Shown here: one piece after another, positions 1-7,803 of the stretch
Layout of the letters: each line of letters begins with the position of its first letter
Numbering within the stretch: position 1 is the stretch's first letter
Source of the DNA: Bacillota bacterium
Lineage (GTDB): Bacteria; Macinerneyibacteriota; Macinerneyibacteria; Macinerneyibacteriales; DSCS01
Assembly (NCBI GenBank): GCA_011048995.1
Contig: DSCS01000018.1
Span: 1-64,000, forward strand
Length of the DNA stretch: 64,000 nt
Direction: 5' to 3'
Made by a program: the position numbers and the translations under genes
The notes under the pieces: generated by a model
Database searches by the model: none
What the model was told of the DNA's origin: nothing
What the model saw: only the letters and a program-made list of their open reading frames with translations

Positions 1-300
1 ATACAAAGCCTTTTTATTCATATTGAAGGAGGGCAAAATCCTCTTTTTATGGGAATGACAGCGGAGGCGAACGAGATATTTCACGAGAAGCCCTTTTTCC
101 CGTTCACCGAAAAAGAAGAACTTATTCGGAACGTCCGTATGTCAGAGAATTTTACTCTTTCTGTTTATCTTTCAATGGATTCAGACCAGTACTCTATAAA
201 GGGTGACCGGCCTTTTTTTCACCTCTTGGGCACATTGATTGCAGAAAAGCTTTTTCATTCCCTTCTTATCAGCGGGAATCTCTCCTTACCGGGGAAATAG
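1..300 (+). CDS. C-terminal end of a GGDEF-sensor paralogue (partial)
   Basis: The frame is open from base 1 to the TAG at 298-300, so this is the 3' end of a gene that begins outside the window. The visible 99 residues align by eye with the last ~100 residues of the next gene (387-5168). Shared features include the pattern SVYLSMDSDQYS against SIYLKIDSQMYS, and LLGTLIAEKLF against LLGTLLSEKLY. In that neighbour this segment follows the GGDEF domain and looks GAF-like. The simplest reading is a tandem paralogue of the same architecture, but the upstream domains cannot be seen. The internal ATG at 49 is unlikely to be a real start because the similarity extends to both sides of it. Confidence 0.75.
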   Translation: MQSLFIHIEGGQNPLFMGMTAEANEIFHEKPFFPFTEKEELIRNVRMSENFTLSVYLSMDSDQYSIKGDRPFFHLLGTLIAEKLFHSLLISGNLSLPGK

Positions 301-306
301 GAAAAA

Positions 307-333
307 TTGCGGGGCTGTTTAGAAAAATATACT
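307..333 (+). promoter_or_regulatory. Possible promoter for the 387 gene
   Basis: TTGCGG (307-312) and TATACT (328-333) are separated by 15 bases, shorter than the usual 16-18. They lie between the stop of the upstream paralogue and the next gene, leaving a leader of about 50 bases. Confidence 0.3.
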
Positions 334-386
334 CTCAAAAAGAAAGGACGACGCAAAGGGTTTGATTATGAAAAAATGAAGAGAGG

Positions 387-3300
387 ATGAATGATGACAG
401 GATGAAGCTTTTAAATAACCGTTTCGAGATCATTAAGCAAATCAACACGAATTCCAATTCTATCGTTTATGAGGTACATGACCGCCTTGAACCCGGGAAA
501 AAAAGAACACTGAAAATAGCAGCCTCCGAGGATGAATTTCAAACAGCTCTTTTGGAAAAAGAATTTACTGCTTCTCTTCTTTACCGTCATCCGCTTCTCC
601 TGCCGCTGCTTTCTTTTCATCGTCTGAAAACGATTGATTTACGTTTTGTGGATTCATTACGCCATTTTTTTATTGCGCCCCGATATACTTCACGTCTGCG
701 TTCCGAAGCAGAGGACCGGACGAAACTCTTTAACGGTCTCTATGCTTTAATCCGTTTTCTTCACGGGAATCACTTTTATCACGGGGATCTTCGTGCAGAG
801 AATTATTTTTATAATGCATCGGGATTACCTGTTTTTTTTGATATAAGCCCCCTTTATGTCAATCCCCAAATGGGACAAAAAAGCGACAGGATGATGGCAG
901 CCTCTTTGCTTTCAAAGGGGGAAAACACTTCTCATGATATTGGGGAGGCGGATTTGATGGCAGATCATGTCTTAACAGAGAGTGACGAAATCATTCAAAA
1001 TGAAATAGCCGGGAAACATTTAAAAGAGACACTTTTCCCCGGAGAAATGTTTTTACAAAAAAGAAAACTGGATAATATCCCATATGCAAAAAAGGGAAGA
1101 ATCCTTACTCTTTACGATTATCGTGATGAAGAGAACGCCTCTCTTTGGTATCATGCTTTTCTTTCCTTGTCTCAGACAAAAGGAAGTGAAGTCATTAATG
1201 TGCCCCAAACCGATGAGCCGTTAGCCTTGAGAATCCATCATCAATGCCGTTTTGTTGAAAAAGAGGTTTCGCAGCATAAAAGTATTCAGGAAAGAGTCCT
1301 TCACTGTTTGCAGGAGATCACAGCCTTCTCCCCGGTTATTTTGGGGATCGGAAACCGCCTCTTTCTCAGCTCTGAGGACAAGCGGTTTTGTGAAAAGATC
1401 AGCGCTTGTTTTTCGGAAGATTCTCTAAAACTCATTGCATATGGACGACAACCCGATGAGGAAGAATCTGTAATGATCGAGCCTCTCAATGAAGATGAGG
1501 TTGCGGAACTGTTGACATATTTTTACTATCTTGTCCCTGAGAATGAACAACCGATAAAGGAGTTTTATTCTTTTACAAAAGGAGAGCCTGTTCTCCTTCT
1601 TAAAGCCATACGCGAATCATTGGAATCAGGGGGGCATTACATCAAAGATGGCCATGGCCATTTGAGAAAATTAGGCCGCTTTTTGACAGCCGGCTCGGAT
1701 GTGAATGCGCTTCCTTCCGGTTTTAGCCGGGACATTAAAGAAGTTCTCTCCCTTATCAATGCAATGGGAGGGAAAGCTCCTTTGCATTTAAGAAATATTC
1801 TTGATCCCAAAAGAAAAAAAGCTCTCCAGTGTCTTCTTGACGAAGGTGTCGTTTATCAGGATGACAAATTTATGGCTGTTCGCATGCCATACTATATGGA
1901 AGTTGCCGGAAGGCCGGAAAATAAGAGCATTATCGATGCCGTTTACCGGTATTTAGAGGAAATGGCCTTCGACGATGTACAATATTGGTATCCCTATATT
2001 CATTATGCATTGGAGACCGGAAAAGGGCAAAAGGCCTATGATAAGATCATTGCTTTTTACAAGAAGCTGCATCATAGGGAACGCTCTTTAATGAACCGAT
2101 ATTTTTTACGGATTTTCAGCGAGTTTTATAAAAAAGCGGATCAGTTGGACGAATCTCGTCTTTTTGATCTGTACTATTTTGTGATTCAAATCGACCATAG
2201 TAATCGTTTCGATAGGGAAACCTTAGTGAAGAAGATGGAGAAGAGCGCATCGACAGAAAGGGAAAAGCTGACCGCTTTTTTGTTTAAACTGATCACGGAT
2301 GAAAAGTCGGGGCGCCGTGAATTGGATATTCTATTTCCTTATATCAGCGATTATTATACAGATGATCTCGAGTTTTGGGGGTTGATTTTAAAAAATTACA
2401 TATTAAAACTCAATATGATGGGTTGTTTTGACGAAATCGATTCAATTTATCAACAATACAAAGCATATATTTTCTCTCTTTCTCCTAATCTGCAGGCAAG
2501 GATTTATTCAGAGATGTTTTCTTATTATCTGAATAAAGTGGATAAAAGTAAAATGATTGAATTTGCATCTCTTATGAAAAATTTATCAGAAAAGCATCAC
2601 AATGAACTGAGCCTTGAAGCCGAGTTTCAAGTGCAGAATTCAAATGCGATTATCTCTTTGCAGTTAGGCCATCTCGATGAAGCCCTTGAGAATAATGAAA
2701 AAGCACTTCAAATAGCGCATGACATGGAGCATTATCATTATGTCGCTGTCATTATGATCAATATAGGCGTTATTTACTTTTATCAGGGTCATTATCAGCA
2801 ATGTTTGGAATCATGGGAAAAAAGCATGAGCTACCGAAAAGAGGCAAAATCACATTTGCATCTTCTGACTTTAGGGTATAATATTTCGCTTGTTAGTAAA
2901 ATCATTTTAGAAAATGAAAAAGCATTGCGAACGATTCAGGAGGTCATGGGGGAGGCCAAAAGAGAATCTGCGGCAAAAGAATATGCCCGGGCGGAAAATC
3001 ATCAAGCCGAATTGCTTTTAAGTTTCGGAGACTTTTCCGCTGCGGAAAGACTGCTTCATAATGCCGGCATTTTTTTCGAACATCAGACTTCCTTCTGTCT
3101 TTCAAAGGATTATTATGCTGTCAAACTCAATTATATTTTTCAAACCAAAGGCCTTGACAGTACAAGAGCGGTATTAAAAAAGATTAAAGAAAAGTATAGA
3201 ACACCTGATGACCACCTTTGTATTGAAGAAATGTATATGAACATGGCCATGATGCTTTTTTTAGGGCATAAAAAAGGGGAAGCCGTACGTTTTTTGAAAA

Positions 3301-5168
3301 GAGTGACCCCTGAAGGTGTGCAGAAAATGGATGATACAGAAAAAAATACTTATTTTCTTTTGGAATATTTGACCGGGCTGACAGATAAGCTTAAAGAGGA
3401 ATATTTAAACACATTTATATCCTACTCTTTTTCTCTTTTTGTTCTTCATAAATATTTAGAGGATATTAAAAGAAAAAACGCTCTCTATTATGAGTATTGC
3501 GGAGAGTTCCTGGCTATAATGAAAAAATGGATCAATGGCATTCCTTATTATTACCGGGATTCTTTTTTAAAATGTAACCCGGAGTGGAATTTTCACGCGT
3601 CGTTTTTGAAAGAAAGAGGATTTGATCCTGAAACATTTCTGATGTCGGATTTCAGAAAAGACTACAGAAATATTGCTTTGAGGTATATAAAAAGGCAAAA
3701 GAAAAAAAGCATTAAAGCCTATGAGATGGCTTCAATAAGAGAGGGTGATGAAATACCCCGTTCGATTATTTATGATCTTCTGGGGATGACGGGAATGACA
3801 CGCGGGGCCTATTTTGAATATGACATGCATACGGGATGGAAACAAAAGGCGGCTGTTGATTCTAAGCCCCGTTTTCACATCTCCGTTCCCATGCGAAAAG
3901 ATTTGCTGAATGAGATCCTTTTTGAAGATAATCACAAAAAGATCCTTTTTGATTTCGGTCAGTTTGAAACTGGCCGGTTTAATTTGACAGCAGCCATGAT
4001 CATCCCGGTCCTTGATATTGAAAAAACAGCACGAAGAAATGAAAGAAAAGCAGAAGAAGGCATTTCAAAAGAAAAAAGACAATCGACATTTCATTATTTT
4101 TCACTCCGAGGATGTTTTTATCTGGATACAACAGAAGTCCTGCTGTACCCGGATGAAACGATAGGGACGGATTTGGGCCCGTTCCGTGATTACATCAATG
4201 CGGCCTTTTACTATGATTATTTGAAAAAGACAGCGCTTTTAGACTCTCTGACATCTCTTTTTAAAAGAGATCATTGGCTTAATCTGACACGACAACTCAT
4301 CGAATATGCCAAAAACAACGGGCAGAAAGTTGTTGTCGGGATTTTGGATATCGATCATTTTAAAAATATTAATGACCGATACGGGCACTCCCGGGGTGAT
4401 GCTGTCTTAAAAGATGTCAGTAAAATTATCAAATCAACAGTCCGCATTTCGGATATCGTGGGACGTTACGGGGGAGAAGAGATAGGCATCAGTATGCTCA
4501 TGCCGCCGGATGTGGATATTCATCCGATTGTGGACAGGATCAGGGCCGAGATCGAGCAGTCTGCCCTTCATTCCAATTATAGATTGACATGCAGTATTGG
4601 ATATACCGTCTATCCTGATGAGGCTCAGGCATTGGATGAGCTGATTATCAATGCAGATGAGGCTCTTTATTATGCAAAAGAAACCGGGAGAAATAAGACG
4701 GTTTACGGCAAAGAGGTTCCCAAAGAGATTCAATTAAAAAAACAAAAAATCATTAAAGACCCTGTGCGTGATATTGAAAAGATCAATACTTTTTTTAATA
4801 TTGCAGGATTGCGCCTTTCAGCGGAAAGCTTTGAAGCCGCGTTAAGAGAAGTATTTAACTCATTGGTCTCTTCTTTCCAGGCGTCTGACATGGCTGTTGT
4901 TTTATCTCGGGGGCAGGAGCATGAGATCTATATGACTTCAGCATCAACGGAAAAGATCCTTTATAAAGATTCAATCGGAAGCATTCCTTCCGGATGGAGC
5001 AAAATATCATCGCTTCTCTATCAAAAAGAGAAAGCGCTTTCCATCTACCTTAAGATCGATTCTCAGATGTATTCTCTTCAGGATGAATCTCAATACTTTT
5101 CTCTTTTGGGAACCCTTTTATCAGAGAAATTATACAGGGTGTATCATGAGAGCAGAAAAGAGGAATAA
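387..5168 (+). CDS. Kinase-like / TPR / GGDEF multidomain sensor, paralogue A
   Basis: A protein of 1593 residues with no predicted membrane segment, so probably cytoplasmic. The N-terminus resembles a serine/threonine kinase: candidate ATP lysine K43 and catalytic loop HGDLRAEN at 132-139. The glycine loop is absent and DFG is replaced by DIS, so it may be a pseudokinase. Residues ~230-420 look like a STAND/AAA-type region without a usable Walker A. A long helical TPR-like stretch follows (~550-1000). The GGDEF domain (~1295-1445) has DIDHFKNIND, an I-site-like RISD and the active-site motif GGEEI at 1362-1366, with the final F replaced by I. A GAF-like tail follows. Likely role: a stimulus-controlled diguanylate cyclase or c-di-GMP-binding hub; the input is unknown. 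The ATG at 387 directly abuts GAGAGG, so the in-frame ATG at 402 may be the true start. It is paralogous to 7804-12225 and to the gene entering at base 1. Confidence 0.8.
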   Translation: MNDDRMKLLNNRFEIIKQINTNSNSIVYEVHDRLEPGKKRTLKIAASEDEFQTALLEKEFTASLLYRHPLLLPLLSFHRLKTIDLRFVDSLRHFFIAPRYTSRLRSEAEDRTKLFNGLYALIRFLHGNHFYHGDLRAENYFYNASGLPVFFDISPLYVNPQMGQKSDRMMAASLLSKGENTSHDIGEADLMADHVLTESDEIIQNEIAGKHLKETLFPGEMFLQKRKLDNIPYAKKGRILTLYDYRDEENASLWYHAFLSLSQTKGSEVINVPQTDEPLALRIHHQCRFVEKEVSQHKSIQERVLHCLQEITAFSPVILGIGNRLFLSSEDKRFCEKISACFSEDSLKLIAYGRQPDEEESVMIEPLNEDEVAELLTYFYYLVPENEQPIKEFYSFTKGEPVLLLKAIRESLESGGHYIKDGHGHLRKLGRFLTAGSDVNALPSGFSRDIKEVLSLINAMGGKAPLHLRNILDPKRKKALQCLLDEGVVYQDDKFMAVRMPYYMEVAGRPENKSIIDAVYRYLEEMAFDDVQYWYPYIHYALETGKGQKAYDKIIAFYKKLHHRERSLMNRYFLRIFSEFYKKADQLDESRLFDLYYFVIQIDHSNRFDRETLVKKMEKSASTEREKLTAFLFKLITDEKSGRRELDILFPYISDYYTDDLEFWGLILKNYILKLNMMGCFDEIDSIYQQYKAYIFSLSPNLQARIYSEMFSYYLNKVDKSKMIEFASLMKNLSEKHHNELSLEAEFQVQNSNAIISLQLGHLDEALENNEKALQIAHDMEHYHYVAVIMINIGVIYFYQGHYQQCLESWEKSMSYRKEAKSHLHLLTLGYNISLVSKIILENEKALRTIQEVMGEAKRESAAKEYARAENHQAELLLSFGDFSAAERLLHNAGIFFEHQTSFCLSKDYYAVKLNYIFQTKGLDSTRAVLKKIKEKYRTPDDHLCIEEMYMNMAMMLFLGHKKGEAVRFLKRVTPEGVQKMDDTEKNTYFLLEYLTGLTDKLKEEYLNTFISYSFSLFVLHKYLEDIKRKNALYYEYCGEFLAIMKKWINGIPYYYRDSFLKCNPEWNFHASFLKERGFDPETFLMSDFRKDYRNIALRYIKRQKKKSIKAYEMASIREGDEIPRSIIYDLLGMTGMTRGAYFEYDMHTGWKQKAAVDSKPRFHISVPMRKDLLNEILFEDNHKKILFDFGQFETGRFNLTAAMIIPVLDIEKTARRNERKAEEGISKEKRQSTFHYFSLRGCFYLDTTEVLLYPDETIGTDLGPFRDYINAAFYYDYLKKTALLDSLTSLFKRDHWLNLTRQLIEYAKNNGQKVVVGILDIDHFKNINDRYGHSRGDAVLKDVSKIIKSTVRISDIVGRYGGEEIGISMLMPPDVDIHPIVDRIRAEIEQSALHSNYRLTCSIGYTVYPDEAQALDELIINADEALYYAKETGRNKTVYGKEVPKEIQLKKQKIIKDPVRDIEKINTFFNIAGLRLSAESFEAALREVFNSLVSSFQASDMAVVLSRGQEHEIYMTSASTEKILYKDSIGSIPSGWSKISSLLYQKEKALSIYLKIDSQMYSLQDESQYFSLLGTLLSEKLYRVYHESRKEE

Positions 5169-5609
5169 GCAATCGCTATTAATGCTTTTCAAAATAAAAA
5201 ACGAAGCCGCAATTAAACACATGAATGTGAATAACATGTGAATAAGTGAGGTTTCAGGCCTCGAAAAAAAATTTTCATAAGCTTTCAGTAGAAGTCAAAA
5301 GAAAGCCGCTCTCCTTTCAGATGTAGTATCAAGGACAGCCAAGCATCGGAAAGGATGTACCCAAAAAAGCATATTCAAGCGAAAAGGGTATGAGAATGGG
5401 CCCTGTGTTGAATCTATCGTGTCTTCGGCGCCGCATAAGTCTTTCAAATGGGTCTGTATGAAAAGAAAGAGCGGGTGCTATTATATTTTCTCAGTCTTCA
5501 GACAGGAAAGTTCAAAGAGAGGGAACAATACAAGCTATCGATTGTGAATAACTTGCCGATTAAATTGAAGTTAAGAAATCACCAGGGAACATAAATAAGA
5601 AAAAACTGC
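5169..5609. other. Intergenic region, no convincing gene
   Basis: About 440 bases without a supportable gene. It contains a direct repeat of ATGTGAATAA with an 11-base period (5225-5234 and 5236-5245). A 48-codon ATG frame at 5448-5594 has no ribosome binding site. The region could be decayed sequence or a long regulatory leader. Confidence 0.5.
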
Positions 5610-5642
5610 TGTCTGCACAGCAGACAATTCAGGACGTATAAT
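5610..5642 (+). promoter_or_regulatory. Operator-like palindrome with -10 box
   Basis: A perfect inverted repeat TGTCTGC-aca-GCAGACA (5610-5626) lies about where a -35 element would be, followed by a consensus -10 TATAAT (5637-5642). No good -35 is visible. This suggests a promoter controlled by a dimeric regulator binding the palindrome, reading into the small ORF at 5701 and possibly the 5900 gene. Confidence 0.45.
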
Positions 5643-5700
5643 AAAATCATAAAAGGAACTTAACGATGTGATGATAACAATCCGGTCAAAGGAGGGGCGC

Positions 5701-5838
5701 TTGGTTGATTATTTGCTTTTGGCTTTTTTAGGACTATTGGCCGTGACCTTGAATTTTCTGGATTATAAGCGCAAAAAAGAGTCTGCCGGCTCGAAGAACG
5801 AAAAGAACAGCGAGAGTATTTCTGCGGATTTGTTTTGA
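5701..5838 (+). CDS. Small membrane protein, 45 residues, TTG start
   Basis: A near-perfect Shine-Dalgarno AAAGGAGGGG sits five bases before a TTG. The frame encodes one hydrophobic helix (roughly residues 4-18, LLLAFLGLLAVTLNF) followed by a charged tail rich in K, E, S and N, ending with TGA at 5836-5838. An in-frame ATG at 5671, with AAGGA at 5653, would give a longer 55-residue form. It is followed after 61 bases by another gene whose N-terminus is also membrane-spanning. Function unknown. The evidence is the ribosome binding site and the membrane-protein composition; I recognise no family. Confidence 0.55.
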   Translation: MVDYLLLAFLGLLAVTLNFLDYKRKKESAGSKNEKNSESISADLF

Positions 5839-5899
5839 ACAGGTTTTTCGTTAAGGATTAATCCTAAGCCGGAAAGGGAGTCCCGGGGGAAAGGAGAAT

Positions 5900-6550
5900 A
5901 TGAAGAAGATAACGGTCTTTGGGCTGTTGAGTTGTGCTGCTCTTATGGTTATGGGGCATTATTTTATTTATCAGGGAGGGCTAAAATCGTTTTTCATCGA
6001 AATGATCCTTTTGGGTATCGCTGTTTTTATTTCATTAAAACAGCATGGGGGATCTGATGTGCAAAAGAAAAAAGCCTTAATTCGGGATGATGTCGGACTG
6101 ACAGGTTTTCAATTAAGGTTTTTGTATTTTCCTGATAAAAAGAAGAGAAAAGCTTTGATTGAGGGCCGTATTTTTGCCGCAGAACCTTCGGAATGTTTTT
6201 CATGTTCAACCGCTTTTATGTTTCAACAAAACGATATTGAAATTTCAGCTTCTCAAGAGATTGTCATGCCGGGCCGAAGTCAAATGGTTTCATTTACCAT
6301 TGAAGATGAAAAAAAAGTCCAAAGCCTTTATAGGGCAGCCCAAGCGGGTGAAGGACGATACATGATGCAGTTTCGCTACCCCGCAAAAGGGGGCGGGCAC
6401 AGGACAAAAATATGTGAGTTCACCGCTGATTCTGCTTTGCAAGATCCACGTTCTGCAACAGTGCAAATTCAGTCAAAAGTGGACAATGAACCTGCAGAAA
6501 AAATTATTCCTTTATCCTGCATATCATGGATATTGGCTTCAGGACGGTAA
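5900..6550 (+). CDS. Hypothetical membrane-anchored protein
   Basis: A protein of 216 residues with two predicted transmembrane helices near the N-terminus (about 5-22 and 30-46), then a soluble domain of about 150 residues with mixed beta-type composition. The start is supported by AAAGGAG seven bases upstream. No family or catalytic motif is recognised. It lies between two giant GGDEF sensors and just after the 45-residue membrane ORF, so it may belong to the same functional unit, but this is inferred from position only. Confidence 0.6.
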   Translation: MKKITVFGLLSCAALMVMGHYFIYQGGLKSFFIEMILLGIAVFISLKQHGGSDVQKKKALIRDDVGLTGFQLRFLYFPDKKKRKALIEGRIFAAEPSECFSCSTAFMFQQNDIEISASQEIVMPGRSQMVSFTIEDEKKVQSLYRAAQAGEGRYMMQFRYPAKGGGHRTKICEFTADSALQDPRSATVQIQSKVDNEPAEKIIPLSCISWILASGR

Positions 6551-6654
6551 CCCTTTGATGAACGTCTAATGATCAGACTCTCAAAGAGTGAAAATCTATT
6601 CTTTACAGAGGTAAACATTCCGTTATCATACTCTCTGAATCAAGGGAGATGCGG

Positions 6655-7746
6655 ATGTACGATATTGTTATTGTCGGAGCCGGGCCGGCCGGTTCGGCGT
6701 TTGCACGTTTCATCAGCGGTCATTATAAAGTTCTTCTTTTAGAAAAACGCCCCATGGAAGAAGAAAATTTTACAAAAAGAAAATGCTGTGGTGGGCTTTT
6801 AGCTCCCGATGCCCAAAAGGCATTATCCCGTTTAGGCATGGGGGTTCCGCTGAAGGTTCTTGCAGAGCCTCAGCTTTTCAGTGTTCGGACCCTTGATTTT
6901 GATAATGATCTCCAAGGCTTTTATAAGCGCTTTTATCTGAATATAGACCGGGAAAAGTTTGACAGATGGCTCTACTTTTCTATTGGTTCTCATGTCGAAA
7001 AGAAAGACAATGTCTCTTTTCTTGCATTTTTGGAATTGAATGACCGGATCGTCGTTGATTACAAAGAGAACGGGGAAGCCAAAAGTGTTGAAACGCGCTT
7101 TCTTGTGGGAGCCGACGGCGCCGGATCCCGGATAAGGAGATCATTCTCCCCCCGCTTGCCGGCTGCAGATTACTTGGCGTTGCAGTATACATATAAAACA
7201 CCTGTGAATACCCCGTTTTACACTTCAATTTTTGACAAAAGTATAACGGATTTTTATTCCTGGATCATCCCCAAAAACGGATGTCTCTTGGTGGGAGGAG
7301 CTCTTCCTGTTTCCCCTGTGGTCAAAGAAACCTTTGAAAAACTGATTGTAAAACTCAAAGAGAAAGGCCTGATTCAAGGAGAGGTCTTGCACAAAGAGGC
7401 AAGCTTTATCTGTCGGCCGAGGCGCAGGCGCAGTATTCAAACCGGAACTCATCGCCTTGCTCTTATCGGCGAAGCCGCAGGCTTTATCAGCCCCAGCTCA
7501 GCCGAGGGGATCAGTTATGCATTACGGAGTGGGGAGCTTCTGGCGGAATGCATGAATAGAAGCCTGAACAGATTCCATAAGGAGTATAGGAAAAAAACAA
7601 TACCGTTAAAGATAAATATTATTATAAAAAACATCAAATCCTTTTTTATGTATCATCTTTTTTTTCGAAAAGTTATTCTTAGATCCGGACTTTTTTCGAT
7701 GAAAGTCTCATTTTTATCCTCCTTGGATAAAAATAAGCGGAACTAA
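6655..7746 (+). CDS. FAD-dependent oxidoreductase, geranylgeranyl reductase family
   Basis: A flavoprotein of 363 residues. The N-terminal dinucleotide-binding motif VGAGPAGSAFA, a KCCGGLLAPDAQ segment typical of geranylgeranyl-reductase-like enzymes, the second FAD motif GADGAGSR, and RLALIGEAAGFISPSSAEG near the C-terminus are all present. Family members reduce isoprenoid double bonds or act as related FAD monooxygenase-like enzymes; the substrate cannot be told here. The C-terminus is basic and hydrophobic, consistent with membrane association. An ATG six bases further upstream directly abuts the GGGAG ribosome binding site, so the start at MYDIVIVG is preferred. A promoter-like TTTACA and TATCAT pair lies about 20-50 bases upstream. 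It sits between two sensor paralogues with no obvious functional link. Confidence 0.85.
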   Translation: MYDIVIVGAGPAGSAFARFISGHYKVLLLEKRPMEEENFTKRKCCGGLLAPDAQKALSRLGMGVPLKVLAEPQLFSVRTLDFDNDLQGFYKRFYLNIDREKFDRWLYFSIGSHVEKKDNVSFLAFLELNDRIVVDYKENGEAKSVETRFLVGADGAGSRIRRSFSPRLPAADYLALQYTYKTPVNTPFYTSIFDKSITDFYSWIIPKNGCLLVGGALPVSPVVKETFEKLIVKLKEKGLIQGEVLHKEASFICRPRRRRSIQTGTHRLALIGEAAGFISPSSAEGISYALRSGELLAECMNRSLNRFHKEYRKKTIPLKINIIIKNIKSFFMYHLFFRKVILRSGLFSMKVSFLSSLDKNKRN

Positions 7747-7767
7747 TGTCTTAAGTTGAATTCTTCA

Positions 7768-7796
7768 TTGATAGCAGAGCGTTTCAAAGATATGAT
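7768..7796 (+). promoter_or_regulatory. Promoter predicted to give a leaderless mRNA
   Basis: TTGATA (7768-7773), a 17-base spacer and TATGAT (7791-7796). The -10 ends seven bases before the ATG at 7804 and no Shine-Dalgarno is present, so transcription should begin at or next to the start codon. Confidence 0.55.
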
Positions 7797-7803
7797 ATAG
7801 GGT

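Noticed and set aside
5448-5594. 48-codon ATG frame in the long intergenic region
   Set aside because: No ribosome binding site, no recognisable features, and the frame is short; could be chance.
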